DNA of 64,000 nt from Saccopteryx bilineata (GCF_036850765.1 NC_089492.1:104055022-104119021); one strand, 5' to 3'; counted from the stretch's first letter, positions 1 to 11,340 are shown. Made by a program: numbers and translations. Notes: generated by a model not told the origin, from the sequence alone.

Positions 1-292
1 CAGTCAATATTTCACTACTGGATCAGAGAATGAGCTGTTAGGAAAACTCGTTTGCTGTTTCACTTGAATGTCTCTCTCTTCAGAGGCGGCCCTTGGCTGC
101 TCGCGCCGGCAGGCAGAACTGGCTTCCTGCTGCCTTCTCTGAACAGCTGCACCCCCACTGGGGCTTCCCGGGCTCTCTCCCGATTCCTGCTACTGTCTTG
201 ACTGCTGGCGGCCTAAGGCTCAGAGGATGGCAGTGGAGCGTGAGACCCCTTTCAGGGCCTCCTGCAATTAAAGACACAAGAAAATCCTTCAA
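1..292. other. Unique spacer, no gene recognised
   Basis: Moderately GC-rich sequence with open frames on both strands but no recognisable protein motif, splice pattern or repeat. I would not annotate a gene here. Confidence 0.5.
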
Positions 293-595
293 GCCTGACC
301 AGGCGGTGGTGCAGTAGATAGAGAGTCGGACTGGGATGCAGAAGGACCCAGGTTTGAGACCCCGAGGTCTTGAGCTTGAGCACGGGCTCATTTGGTTTGA
401 GCAAGGCTCACCAGCTTGAACCCAAAGTTGCTGCTTGAGCAATGGGTCACTCAGTCTGCTGTAGCCCCTCGGTCAAGGCACATATGAGAAAAAACAATCA
501 ATGAACAACTAAGGTGCCACAATGAAGAATTGATGCTTCTCATCTCTCTCCCTTTCTGTCTGTCTGTCCCTCTGTCTGACTCTGTCAAAAAAAAA
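293..595 (+). mobile_element. SINE-A (long bat tRNA-derived SINE)
   Basis: Begins gcctgaccaggcggtgg. The tRNA-like head is followed by the body typical of this family (stretches such as caatcaatgaacaac and ttctcatctctctcc) and an A tail. The flanks repeat aaaatccttcaa, a target-site duplication, so this is an independent retrotransposition. Confidence 0.9.
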
Positions 596-715
596 ATCCT
601 TCAAGAATCAAAGTGGAAAAATATCTTATTTTCTGCTCTTCCAGGCTCTCTGCTGGATCTCTGTAACAAAAGACAGATGAACAAGAAAAGCACACACATT
701 TATTTAGTGTTAAGT

Positions 716-1061
716 TTGTTTGTTTGTTTGTTTGTTTGTTTGTTTGTTTTTAGAGGCAGAGATAGACAGGGACAGACAGACAGGAACGGAGAGAGATGAG
801 AAGCATCAATCATCAGTTTCTCGTTGCGCGTTGCAACTTCTTAGTTGTTCATTGATTGCTTTCTCACATGTGCCTTGACTGCGGGCCTTCGGCAGACCGA
901 GTAACCCCCTGCTGGAGCCAGCAGACCTTGGGTCTAAGCTGGTGAGCTTTTTGCTCAAGCCAGATGAGCCCGCGCTCAAGCTGGCGACCTCGGGGTCTCA
1001 AACCTGGGTCCTCCACATCCCAGTCCGATGCTCTATCCACTGCAACACCACCTGGTCAGGC
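716..1061 (-). mobile_element. SINE-A
   Basis: Reverse-complement copy ending at cacctggtcaggc. Its tail has become a (GTTT)n run at about 716-750. The flanking duplication ttagtgttaagttt is visible on both sides. Confidence 0.9.
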
Positions 1062-1211
1062 TTTTTAGTGTTAAGTTTTAAGAGACAAGTGAGTCTTCCT
1101 AAGACAACGAAGACCAGAAGAAGCAGTTAATACACATTTTTAGGCTCGATGAAGGGTGGAAAGTTATGGGAAAATGTGACAACAAAGGTATAAGCTATGA
1201 TTAGTAAAATT

Positions 1212-1423
1212 TAGCAATGCCTGTTATTTTATTGTATTTTTTATTGACTTTTAGAGAGAGAAAAGTGAAAGAGGAGAAAAAGGAGAGAAAGAGAAACAAC
1301 TGATTTGTTGTTCCACTTATTTATACACTCATTGGTTGATTCTTATAGGTGCCTCAACCGGGGATCAACCTACCACCCTGGTGTATCCACATACTCTAAC
1401 CAGCCGGGCTACCTGGCCAGGGC
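1212..1423 (-). mobile_element. SINE-V (VES-like) copy
   Basis: Reverse complement of a tRNA-like head (ends ctacctggccagggc) with a GA-rich tail. VES-type SINEs are a hallmark of bat genomes. This copy is fairly diverged. Confidence 0.8.
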
Positions 1424-1915
1424 CTAACTAAGGCATGTTCATTTGGACTCCTCCCAGCCATCCCCTCATCTTTGGAGTTAGGGAGGCTCCTTTTCTCTGA
1501 TATAGAGAGGGCATCGCTCGCATGAGGGTTTTATAACCTGCTTTGGGGAAGGTCAGAGAGTCCCGCCTGCAATTGCCATTTCTCAAATTCCATCAGCTTA
1601 AAATAGTGACTATACCAAGGTGCCATATTTTGGGGTGGCATGTCCTGCCCCGTCAGGATTACAGTCGGCTGATGTTCTGCAGCAGGAGAGACTGCTGCAG
1701 GCACCAGGGCAGGTCAGTCTCTTGCTCTCTCTCTTTTTGGTTTGCTTTCCAGGCTTGCAATCCCGATGAGCTCAGCATTCACTTTCTGGATACACAAAGC
1801 TGCTAAACACTACTTTTTTAAAAAAGTAATATTTTATTTGTTTTCAGATGCTTTCTTCTTAAATGTTGGCTTTTAGTCACTCTTTTTTTTTTTAAAGAAT
1901 AAACTTCTATTTTTC
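1424..1915. other. Unique spacer
   Basis: No repeat head, coding motif or RNA gene seen. The open frame at 1543-1806 has no recognisable domain and I treat it as chance. Confidence 0.4.
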
Positions 1916-2074
1916 TTAATGTTTACTTTATTGATTTTAGAGAGAGAAGAAAGGAGAGAAACAGAGACGACAGGAGCATTGATCTGTTCCTGTATGTGCC
2001 CTGACCAGGGGTCAAACTGACAACCTCTGTGCTTCAGCACGATGTTCTGGCCAAACAAGCTATCCGGTCAGGGC
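1916..2074 (-). mobile_element. SINE-V copy
   Basis: Minus-strand tRNA-like SINE ending in ctatccggtcagggc, with a GA-rich tail at its low-coordinate end. Confidence 0.8.
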
Positions 2075-2180
2075 AAAAATACTCCTTTTAGTCTTAAAGG
2101 TTTCCCACCCATCCCCACCTTCCAGAAATTTCTCCTACACAGACATTTGCTGAGCAGAATCATTAAAAACACAAGGCTTA

Positions 2181-2305
2181 GCCTGACCTGTGGTGGCGCA
2201 GTGGATAAAGCGTCAACCTGGAAATGCTGAGGTTGCCGGTTCGAAACCCTGGGCTTGCCTGGTAAAGGCACATATGGGAGTTGATATTTCCAGTTCCTCC
2301 CCCCT

Positions 2306-2354
<49 letters not shown>

Positions 2355-2406
2355 TCTCTCTCTCCTCTCTAAAAATGAATTAAAAAAAAACAACAAAAAA
2401 AAAACC
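2181..2406 (+). mobile_element. SINE-B (short bat tRNA-derived SINE)
   Basis: Begins gcctgacctgtggtggcgc, the start of the short SINE class here, followed by ggttcgaaaccctgggcttg, a (TC)n run at 2308-2370 and an A-rich tail. Flanking duplication aaggctt. Confidence 0.9.
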
Positions 2407-2439
2407 CATAAGGCTTCCTACGACATATTTTGCCAGCAT

Positions 2440-2515
2440 CTGGACACTTGTCTTCAGGACTTTTCCTATTCTCAGTTTCTCCATCTGTGAAATGGAAATA
2501 ATCAAAGGGCAGGCT
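2440..2515 (-). repeat. MIR-like fragment
   Basis: The stretch ctcagtttctccatctgtgaaatgg matches the well-known MIR core in reverse orientation. It is short and old. Confidence 0.5.
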
Positions 2516-2756
2516 AGACTGCAGTCCCTGCAGGACCATTAATTGGAAGGGTTGATGGACACCAGAATATTTCCAGAAGGTGGAGAAAGACTCTTTATAC
2601 TGTTTTCTTGAGGTCTTCCAGGTTACTCCTGGAAGTAATGGTTCATACGCTCTATTTTCCCAGAGCAACATTCTAGAGTCTCTACTTTATTAACCTGACC
2701 CAATCGTATCTCAGATCCTGAGGGCTAGAAGAGACCTCGGGGACCATTTAATTCAG

Positions 2757-2950
2757 GGATTCTCCCCTCTGACTGCTCTTATAATCATTTCCTGACCTTT
2801 TTAAAAGTTCCATGCCTGGGCCCCACCCTCAGACTAATTATATCAGACTCTTTGGAAGCGGAGCCAGAGCTGCCTTTTGCTAAAGTTCCCCAGGTGATGT
2901 TAGCGTCCCCCAGAAGCAAACACCAAGTACCTGGTCCAACATGGTCTGAA
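2757..2950. repeat. MER5-like hAT-Charlie fragment
   Basis: Contains gcctgggccccaccctcaga and ttccccaggtgatg, phrases typical of MER5A-type non-autonomous hAT elements. It is strongly diverged, as expected for an ancient eutherian repeat. Confidence 0.55.
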
Positions 2951-3267
2951 CATGAATAGATGACCTGTGGAGGTGATGTGAGTCAAAACCAAAGCCTCAC
3001 AGGAATGGGATCATATGGCTTGTGGTAGCCAAATGGAGGCAAGGGTCCCACAGGGAGCAGGAGAATGAAGAACTGCGGGAAATCACCATCACCCAGTTAG
3101 TTAATCGTTCTGAATATCTGCTGTGCCAAGCTCTGGACTAAGTACTAGGGTAAAAAACAACAACAACACAGAAATAAACTCCTCACACGTCTCTCAAGAA
3201 GCAAATATTTGCTGTTGGACTTGACAATACACCAATAACTGGAGGAAGGGGAAAGCAGGCCTTTTGC

Positions 3268-3590
3268 TCAAAGATGTTCATCACAGTATTATTTACAATA
3301 GTGAAAAACTGAAAATGGTCATCTGGACATAGAATTCTTAAGTAAATATTAGGTTATATCTACTTGATGCAATATTTTGAAGCCATGAAGCTTAGTTTTC
3401 CAGGGAGATTTATTATCACAAGGAAATGTCCTCATTATAAGTGGAAAAAATAAGATACGACCTTGTACATGGGCTATGATCATAGGTTATATGTATAAGT
3501 GACAGCGTAGAAGGAAACACACCAAATATTAACAGGTGCTGGGAAAAGAGTGCTTCCTCTTTTCTTACTTTCTTTTCCTCTGCTCTATTT
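3268..3590 (+). repeat. L1 3' end fragment
   Basis: The phrase gttcatcacagtattattta, then text resembling gaagccatgaag, is typical of the 3' part of old mammalian L1 elements. No ORF2 coding survives. Confidence 0.6.
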
Positions 3591-3593
3591 TAC

Positions 3594-3792
3594 CATTATT
3601 TTTATTTTTATTTATTAAGTTTAGAGAAAGAAAGGAAGAGAGAGAGACACAGACATACACACATCGATTTGTTGTTCCACTTATTTACACAATTATTGGT
3701 TGATTTTTGTATGTGCCCTGACCAGGGATCAAATCCACAATCTTGGCATATTGGGATGATGCTCTAACCAGCTGAGCTACCTGGCCAGGGCT
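3594..3792 (-). mobile_element. SINE-V copy
   Basis: VES-type SINE in reverse orientation, with ccagctgagctacctggccagggc at its high-coordinate end and a GA-rich tail. Confidence 0.85.
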
Positions 3793-4515
3793 AGTTTTCA
3801 AATCTTTTTAAATGAACCAGGCCAGGGAGTTGTTACTCCCTGGGTGAACAATGGGAGCTATTCCTTGCCTCTGCATCTTCAGAGTGCCCTGAAGATTGTA
3901 TGTCATCAGTGCAGGGATCCTCACCTTCAGGTGTGGGCTCTGAAAGACCTGCCAGGGACCTCCAAGTGGGTTAAAAGTCAGAGGTAAGAAACAGAACCCA
4001 AGTCTCTCTCCATTTACTCTGGATTGTGGTGGATCTGTGCAGTCTGATCACCTGGAAAGACCCAGGGGTAGAAAGGAGGTTGTAGTGATGGGTTCTGCCC
4101 AGTCTGGGGGGTGGGGCTGGACTTGCTCACTATCCTCCTTGTCCCCTCACACAGGAATGGAGACCCATGAGCAGCCCACCTTCCAACCAGGTGTGGCAGA
4201 AAAGGTGCCTGGGGAACACTGGCTCCTTACAATGTCACCAAAACTATCCTGAAGACCAAATGAATTTTCTCCTTACTGTGGTGAGGCAGAACGCTACCAG
4301 GGTCTTAGGAGCATCTTGGAGGAGAAAGGGCGAAGGCTGGTTGAGGTGGGTATTTCCATGCGGGAACTTGATTAGAATTGAATGAGGATCATATTATAAT
4401 AGTTTAGAATTGATGGACACAGCAAGGCTAAGATCTGAAGGCAAAGATTTTTGAAAAGTCTTAGGGAGCAAATTGTCTGTTGAGGTTTCAAACTGTTAAA
4501 AAATAAAAAATTTTA
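3793..4515. other. Unique spacer
   Basis: No repeat or gene recognised. Two overlapping open frames (4037-4252 and 4167-4385) lack any domain and carry no start or splice context I can support. Confidence 0.4.
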
Positions 4516-4750
4516 GCCTGACCTGTGGTGGCGCAGTGGATAAAGCGTCGACCTGGAAATGCTGAGGTCGCCGGTTCAAAACCCTGGGCTTGCCTGGTCA
4601 AGGCACATATGGGAGTTGATGCTTCCAGTTCCTCCCCCTCTTATCTCTCTCTCTGTCTCTCCTCTCTCTCTCTCTCTCTATCCTCCCTCTCCTCTGTAAA
4701 ATGAATAAATAAATAAAAATTTAAAAAAAAATAAAAATAAAAAAAATAAA
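4516..4750 (+). mobile_element. SINE-B
   Basis: Full head gcctgacctgtggtggcgc, pyrimidine run and a long A-rich tail made of (AAAT)n units. Confidence 0.9.
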
Positions 4751-5083
4751 AAATTTTAAATTTATTTGAACAGAATGGATTTGTTTGAGCAGTACTAAAC
4801 CTGAAATGGTTAAAAGCCTTCCATGGCTGGGAGCTGGAGGAAACCTTTAATAGGAAAAGGTGGAAGTGAACTAAGGAAATTATTGATTGGCTAGTTGGCT
4901 GTTTGTGATTGGTTGTTCTTAGGTTTGCATTTTGCAGCCTTGAGGCATGTACAAGCTTAGATTTTGGTTTGCTTATTCAGGCCTCCTCAGCATTAGAGCT
5001 GCCTCAGTCTAATGGCCTCCTTGTTTATTTGTTTGACTTAGCACTGTTGACGAGTTGAACAGTTGCGGTGCACTTAAACCAGA

Positions 5084-5250
5084 GTTCCTCGAGCTCAGCA
5101 CTTTCGGCATTTGAGTCTGTCCTGTGCATTGTAGGATGTCTAACATAATTCCCGGCCTCTACCCACTGAATGCCAGTGGCCCTCCCCACTCACAGTCATG
5201 AGAAACAAAAATGTCTCATGCATTGCCAGATTTAAACATCCTGGGGGATG
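5084..5250 (-). repeat. MER20-like fragment
   Basis: Contains ctgtgcattgtaggatgt and cctctacccactgaatgcca, reverse-orientation phrases of the MER20-type non-autonomous hAT repeat. Confidence 0.5.
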
Positions 5251-5505
5251 TTTAAAGTTAAGTGGATCTTTCACAAAGTTACTAGCATTAACAATAAAGT
5301 TATTTGCAACTTTTATCGTCCTCGGCAAGAGTTTCCTATAATAGTAAAGTCAGGCTGGTAAAGACAGTGGAAGAGTAAAGTCATGTTAATATATAGACTG
5401 TAAGCCTGCAGTGTAGAGGGTTTGGCTCCTCACCCCTGCCTCTTGCAATCTCCTATTTCTGGTCAGCTCTCAGCTAGAGGATATTACATCTTAAAGTCAA
5501 GAATC

Positions 5506-5684
5506 CTGAGGCCACTGGTTCGAAACTCTGGTCTTGTCCCATTAAGACATACACAGGAAGCAACTACTGTGAATTGATGCATTCTGTTTCTCTCCCATCT
5601 TTCTCTCTCCCTCTCTTTCATTCTATCTCCTCGCTCTAAAAGCCAATAAATAAAATCTAAAACAAATTTAAAATAAACTGTTAG
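5506..5684 (+). mobile_element. 5'-truncated tRNA-derived SINE, first half of a dimer
   Basis: The tRNA B-box region (ggttcgaaactctgg) and pyrimidine tail remain, but the head is missing. It lies just after aagtcaagaatc, which recurs only after the next SINE, so the two SINEs appear to share one target-site duplication. Confidence 0.65.
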
Positions 5685-5880
5685 GCCTGACCTGTGGTGG
5701 TACAGTGGATAAAGAGTCGACATGGAATGCTGAGGTGGCCAGTTTGAAACCCTGGGCTTGCTGGGTCAAGGCACATATGGGAGTTGATGCTTCCTGCTCC
5801 TCCCTGCTTCTCCTCTCTCTCTCCCTCTCTTTCTCTCTCTCGTCCATCTAAAACTCAATCAATAAAAAAAATTTTTTTTT
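5685..5880 (+). mobile_element. SINE-B, second half of a dimer
   Basis: Head gcctgacctgtggtgg, ending in an A/T run directly before the second aagtcaagaatc at 5881-5892. It lacks a duplication of its own. Confidence 0.8.
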
Positions 5881-5922
5881 AAGTCAAGAATCAGTGGCAC
5901 CTAACGAATGAAAAGAAAACAT

Positions 5923-6243
5923 GCCACCTGATCAGGCGGTGATGCAGTGGATTGAGCATCGGACTGGGACGCGGAGGACCCAGGTTCAAGACCCCGAAGT
6001 CGCCAGCTTGAGCGTGGACTCATCTGCTTTGAGCAAAGCTCACCAGCTTGGACCCAAGGTTGCTGGCTAGAGCAAGGGGTTACTCGGTCTGCTGTAGCCT
6101 CATGGTCAAGGCACATATGAGAAAGCAATCAATGAACAACTAAGGTGTCGCAAAGATAAACTAATGACTGATACTTCTCATCTCTCTCTGTTCCTGTCTG
6201 TCTGTTCCTATCTATCCCTCTCTCTGACTCTCACTCTCTCTGT

Positions 6244-6276
<33 letters not shown>
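5923..6276 (+). mobile_element. SINE-A
   Basis: Long SINE with diverged head gccacctgatcaggcggtg and tail (GAAAA)n. The flanking A-rich target sequence is duplicated roughly. Confidence 0.85.
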
Positions 6277-6277
6277 G

Positions 6278-6460
6278 ATGCTAAGGTTTATTGAGCCCTT
6301 ACCTGAACACACACTTCATGTTACTTCCATGAAGGGCCATTACCCATTTTATAGACTGAAAAACTGAGGCTCAGGAAAGTAAAGAGAATTACTCCTGTCA
6401 CTCAGTGAATGGTGACGTGAGGATCTGAATGCAAAGGTCTGTCTCCAAACTAAGACGCCA
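6278..6460 (+). repeat. MIR SINE
   Basis: Recognisable MIR core: cccattttatagactg, then actgaggctcaggaaagtaa and ctcagtgaatgg. This is an ancient mammalian repeat. Confidence 0.75.
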
Positions 6461-7726
6461 GATTTAGCTAAACTTTACGTGGGACATATGCAAAAAAAGA
6501 AAGTATTCATTGTATATCTGAAATTCGAATTTAATTACGCGTCTTAGAGAGGAGCGACCCCTGGTGGCTGCGCGGCACCCTGCAGCCACAGTCAGCCAGC
6601 CCCTGTACTGGGCCAGGGCTTCAAGGGCGGCCGTCTGGTCTCGGTGCTGACCTCTATCCAAGCGCAGAGGTCCTCCCAGGCACTACTGGAAGGAAGCCGG
6701 GAAGGCGGGCCAGGGTCAGACATCTAGGTGTTTTTCAAGCCGTGTAGTTGGACTTAAGGTCCATTCCCAGGCTGAGTCAGCCGCTCTGTCGCCCCCAAGC
6801 GGCTGATCTGCAAAGTGCAGATTCTCAAGCCTCTAAAACTTCGAGGACCAAAGGAAGAACTGCTGAAATCCGTGCCTCCCTTCCCTCTGCCACCCTGAGG
6901 GAGCCTCCTGGTTCCTCTGAGCTCACTCCGTCGCGTGGGGAGTCAAATCTAAACGGAGGGCAGCACTGGAGGGATTAAAATCAGCAGGAGTCTGTTTCTA
7001 GAGCGAAGCCCTATACTGTACTTACTTTTGTGTAAGTCTGCTTTTTCCATCCAGGCTCCACATGGCCCCTTTGGGGGACCCATTCCTACCCCATACTTTC
7101 TCTGTGCCCTACTCTGTGTCAGGGTATGTATATCAAGTGCTGAGGGTTGCAAGCATGGTCCACTCGTGGCCTGCTTTCTCGGGCTGTTGAGGACACAGGC
7201 CTGACCACACAGTCACACAGCAGCGGTGTCTCCTGCCCCACACGCTAGGGAGACCTTCCTGCTGGCCCTTTCCTCTGAGAGCTGCAGAGGCCAGAATCAC
7301 CTGGAAGGGTGGTGGGGTGTCTCCCCAAGGGCCCCTCCTCTACCTGGACCCAGCTGACCTTTCGCATTCTTGTTTTATGTATTTGACCTAAGATTCATCC
7401 TGCTCTCCAGGACGCAGGGAAGTCCACACTCAGGACTTATGTTGCTCATTCTTCTTCTTCCCTTCATATTCCCTCGCCATCCTGCTCCGTGCAGGAGGCT
7501 GACGGCTTCACCAGGCCTCCCTTGTTCTCTGGCTGCAGATTGGGTTCAGCCAGAAGGGAAGAAGGTTGCTCCCCACGTTCTCACTGTTGGTCTGAGGGTT
7601 GGCAGTGGCTGTTTCTCTACCTGAGGCCACAGCTTTATGGCCTTTCCTACAGCTGCAGTCTCCCCCAGTTCTGATTAGGGCTCTTTCCTTACACTTTCAG
7701 GGATAAGGGGTAAAGAAAGGAGCCGG
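6461..7726. other. Largest unique stretch of the left part
   Basis: About 1.3 kb without a repeat I can name. It is GC-richer than its surroundings and holds several CpGs near 6540-6970. Frames on both strands are short and lack domains. A conserved non-coding element or exon cannot be ruled out by eye. Confidence 0.35.
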
Positions 7727-8570
7727 TGTTTAGTTAATCAGTAACCACAAGAGAACTGCAAGCCTTTCTAAAATTTCTCACTAAGCCATGTCTGTCTCCT
7801 ATGGCTTCAGCACTGAAGATCAATGATTACAGAAAACAGTGCCTGTTCTTTCTACATCCTGATAAAAATCACTTCAAAGAGCTTTGAAATAATTTAATTA
7901 TTTCCAAACCCTATCCCCAGACTCTCTGATGTCAGGGGGCACAATGACCCAAATTTATCTTCCCTATACATTCTTTCCATTTGAGGTAAAACTGTTAGTC
8001 TTTGAACCACATGTACCTTAATGGAAACTTCTAACAAACCCAATACATGTTTGGGTTACTCCTCCGCCCCTGTAAGCACCCCACCTTTTCTGAGGTTGAA
8101 CCCACTCTCTCAAAATTTGTATGGTTTGTTTTTTTTTTGGTTTTTTTTTTACAGAGACAGAGAGAGAGTCAGAGAGAGGGATAGATAGGGACAGACAGAC
8201 AGGAACAGAGAGAGATGAGAAGCATCAATCATTAGTTTTTCTTTGCGACACCTTAGTTGTTCATTGATTGCTTTCTCATATGTGCCTTGAGCGCGGGCCT
8301 TCAGCAGACCGAGTGACCCCTTGCTCGAGCCAGTGACCTTGGGTCCAAGCTGGTGAGCTTTGCTCAAAGCAGATGAGTCCACGCTCAAGCTGGCGACTTC
8401 GGGGTCTTGAACCTGGGTTCTCTGCATCCCAGTTCGATGCTCTATCCACTGCGCCGCCACCTGGTCAGGCTCTCTCAAGGTTTCTTGAAACCCTGTTCTT
8501 GGACTGTAGTTCTCAGGGCCAAATAAAAACTTTCTAATATTCTCGGAAGTTCAGGTTCTTTACATTAACA
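7727..8570 (+). mobile_element. Probable solo LTR, class I type, carrying a SINE-A
   Basis: The right half contains a polyadenylation signal (ccaaataaaaac, about 8520) and ends cattaaca, like a U5 end. A SINE-A splits it at 8128-8470. The left edge (tgtttagtta) is a guess, as I see no clear target duplication. Confidence 0.4.
8128..8470 (-). mobile_element. SINE-A
   Basis: Minus-strand copy from a T run to cacctggtcaggc, flanked by ctctctcaa on both sides. Confidence 0.9.
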
Positions 8571-8818
8571 GGGAGTAGAGGCCTGAAAAGAAACTTTTCC
8601 TCTTCTCTTTTAGGTTAAGTTCCCGAGGGCTTGCAAATTAAAAATTTTAAAGACAGGAAAAGAGTCACACATTTATTATTAATATTTGTGTGCACCATAT
8701 GTTCACAGAAAAGAAATGTGTGAGAGTTCAGAACAAGCCACCCAAAGATGTACTTCTGTGGTATGTGGATTGTTTTGAGCTAACAGCAATTTTAATTTTA
8801 GGCTCAAGAGAAACTTCT

Positions 8819-9022
8819 GGGCCCTTGCCAGGTGGCTCAGTGGATAGAGCATCATCCTGGTGCACTGAGGTTGCAAGTTTGATCCCTGGCCAGGGCACAA
8901 ATGAGAAGCAACCGATGAGTACACAACTAAGTGGAACAGTAAGTTGATACTTCTCTTTCTCTACTTCTCTCTCTCTCTTCCTTCCCCCTTTCTCAAATCA
9001 ATGGAAAATTTAAAGAGAGAGA
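8819..9022 (+). mobile_element. SINE-V copy
   Basis: Head gcccttgccaggtggctcag with B box and GA/TC tail. The flanks repeat agagaaactt. Confidence 0.85.
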
Positions 9023-9072
9023 GAAACTTTTGCCCCTCCCTTTAACTATGTACCTAGAACTTGAATCAGGGC

Positions 9073-9524
9073 TGTTGGGCAAATATAATATATTATGCTC
9101 ACTTTGTTAAAGATGGCACTGCCCACGTGGAAGCCTGTCACCCTTCTTGCTTGGGATGGGCATGATTATATTAATGTGTGTTTGGGGCAGGCTGTGGGCA
9201 GGCAGGATCCTTGTAGCCTGAGGCTTGGTTTTGGGACTAAGCCTTTCCCACCCTTTTTGATGTGGGGTGGTGCACTCTCATGAGGAATCCCATTATGCCT
9301 CAGATAAGTGACTTCGTATCAGAGACTTCCTTGTTTCTATATTGGATTAAAGGTTTTTGGTTTCAACACTATAAAGTGGGGAAGACCGGGAGCTTGCTCT
9401 CTCTTGGTTCCTGAGATTAGCATTAGAGAAGACAGCAGAGTAAGGCCAGAAGGCCAGGAGAAGCAGCCAAGATGGCAGAGTGTTGAAGGAGAAGCCAGCT
9501 TGTGCAGAGAGGAGATGAGGAACA
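9073..9524 (+). mobile_element. LTR-S, 3'-truncated
   Basis: Starts tgttgggcaaatataatat and follows the LTR-S pattern through ctataaagtggg (TATA box) and gccaagatggcagagtg. It stops after gatgaggaacag, where an inverted duplication begins instead of the rest of the LTR. Confidence 0.8.
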
Positions 9525-9600
9525 GATAAAAAATACTATGCTCACTTTTACTAACCTCAGACTGGTGAGGTTAGTAAAAATGAGCATAGTATTTTTTATC
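9525..9600. repeat. 35-bp near-perfect palindrome at a rearrangement joint
   Basis: Arms 9525-9559 and 9566-9600 are reverse complements with one mismatch, separated by gactgg. The right arm is partly LTR-S interior (ggtgaggttag) joined to reversed LTR-S head sequence. Confidence 0.9.
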
Positions 9601-9609
9601 TTCCCAACA

Positions 9610-10035
9610 ACCCTACATCATGCAACAGTCAAGGGTGTGGGGAAAAGCTTAGTTTTGAAAAGATCTTAGTATTAAAAGGGCAGGAAAGGCTTAGTCTTAA
9701 AACTAAGCCTTAGGCCCCTGGTCAGCAAACTGCAGCTCACGAGCCACATGCAGCTCTTTGGCCCCTTGAATGTGGCTCTTCCATAAAATACCATGTGTAG
9801 GCGCTACTTCGATAAGGAATGTACCTACCTATATAGTTTAAGTTTAAAAAATTTGGCTCTCAAAAGAAATTTCAATCGTTGTACTGTTGATATTTGGCTC
9901 TGTTGACTAATAAGTTTGCTGACCACAGCCCTAGGCTATAATGACTTTGCCGGCTTACAGCCTGTCCCCCACACCCAATGCAAACTATAAGCGAGCAAAC
10001 ATATATATCATATTTACAAACTTATTTGACCAACA
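9610..10035 (-). mobile_element. LTR-2, truncated, minus strand
   Basis: Ends ttatttgaccaaca, the reverse complement of the LTR-2 start. Its other end is joined to the palindrome and its R/U5 half is missing. A hAT-2 element sits inside. Confidence 0.8.
9716..9928. mobile_element. hAT-2 MITE (short form)
   Basis: Terminal inverted repeats around ggtcagcaaac and gtttgctgacc. The flanks ccttaggc and ccctaggc form an 8-bp target duplication with one mismatch, which fits the hAT superfamily. It has no coding capacity. Confidence 0.85.
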
Positions 10036-10200
10036 TGGGGTGTCTCTTTCATGTATGTGGGGGTTCTCCTACATATGTATGTATTAAATTTGGTTATTCT
10101 CTCTTGCTAATCTGTCTCATGTCTCTGTGATTATTAGACCAGCCAGAAGAACCTTGAAGACAGAGGAAAGTCTGTTTATCCCCCACAAACAACACTCAAA
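10036..10200 (+). repeat. LTR 3' fragment, class I type
   Basis: Contains gtattaaatttgg followed by gctaatctgtctcatgt and ccagccagaagaa. The same words recur near 37670-37720, so they belong to a shared LTR family. Confidence 0.5.
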
Positions 10201-10373
10201 GGTCTGGTTAGACTTCGGGGCTTATATACTGTGGTAAGGTGCCAAAGAACTGTAAAACTTAATATTGGCAACACCATTTTAAAAAGGAAAAGTCAGGCTT
10301 TTTGTCCCATCCTTTCTTTGGAAAATGGAGGGAGGATATGGAAGTCTCCTGACTTGCAAGGACGATGGGTCAT

Positions 10374-10755
10374 TTTTTTTTCATTTTTATTTTATTTTTG
10401 TATTTTTCTGAAGTTGGAAATGGGGAGGCAGTCAGACTCCCGCATGCGCCCGACCGGGATCCATCCGGCACGCCCACCAGGGGGCGATGCTCTGCCCATC
10501 TGGGGCATTGCTCTGTTGCAACCAGAGCCACTCTAGCACCTGAGGCAGAGGCCATGGAGCCATCCTCAGCGCCTGGGCAAACTTTGCTCCAATGGAGCGT
10601 TGGCTGCGGGAGAGGAAGAGAGAGACAGAGAGGAAGGAGAGGGGGAGGGGCGGAAAAGCAAATGGGCGTTTCTCCTGTGTGCCCTGGGCGGGAATCAAAC
10701 CCGGGACTCCTGCATGCCAGGCCGACACTCTACCACTGAGCCAACTGGCCAGGGC
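10374..10755 (-). mobile_element. SINE-C (CTCF-motif SINE)
   Basis: Reverse copy ending at ggccagggc, with ggtcattt duplicated on both sides. It contains ccaccagggggcgatgc at 10474-10490, close to the CTCF core consensus. Confidence 0.9.
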
Positions 10756-11027
10756 TAGACAATAGGTCATTTAATTTTAGTTCTCTGAAAGGATTAAGGT
10801 TATCTGAAGAACTTTCTTTCTCTTTCAATAAGAGACAGAATTTACATACCCGACCCTACACTGATTTTAACTCTCCCTCCCTTCCTGAAATCCTGAGAGT
10901 AACAGATACCTCTTGGCAAAGGAGGGGAGATAGACACTAAAAGGTTTATAAATATCTTTGATTTGTAAAACGACATCACTATTGTGTTACTTTGAAAGTT
11001 TTAACGTTTTTTACAGATCCCCTAGAC

Positions 11028-11340
11028 CAGGGGTCCCCAAACGTTTCACTGTCCCTCAGACCATTGGAGGGCTGGACTATAAAAAAAACTATGAACAAAT
11101 CCCTATGCACACTGCACATATCTTATTTTAAAGTAAAAAAACAAAACGAGAACAAATACAATATTTAAAATAAAGAACAAGTAAATTTAAATCAACAAAC
11201 TGACCAGTATTTCAATGGGAACTATGCTCCTCTCACTGACCACCAGTGAAAGAGGTGCCCTTCTGGAAGTGCAGTGGGAGCCGGATAAATGACCTCAGGG
11301 GGCTGCATGCAGCCCGCGGGCCATAGTTTGGGGACCCCTA
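11028..11340. mobile_element. hAT-1 MITE
   Basis: Terminal repeats caggggtccccaaac and tttggggacccct(a). Exact 8-bp target duplication ccctagac at 11020-11027 and 11341-11348. Non-coding. Other copies lie at 29137-30170 and 55121-55816. Confidence 0.95.

Noticed and set aside
2308..2370. Short regular repeats as a CRISPR-like array
   Set aside because: They are simple (TC)n microsatellites inside SINE tails with no spacer structure, in a mammalian genome.
6540..6970. Possible CpG-island promoter
   Set aside because: CpG is modestly raised, but there is no initiator, first exon or splice donor I can support.
8819..8895. Possible tRNA gene
   Set aside because: The tRNA-like A and B boxes belong to a SINE head. 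The cloverleaf is incomplete and a SINE tail and target duplication follow. The same applies to all other tRNA-like heads here.
10365..10770. Overlapping 100-124-codon frames on both strands
   Set aside because: All lie in a SINE-C. The same peptides recur at every SINE-C copy in the window.
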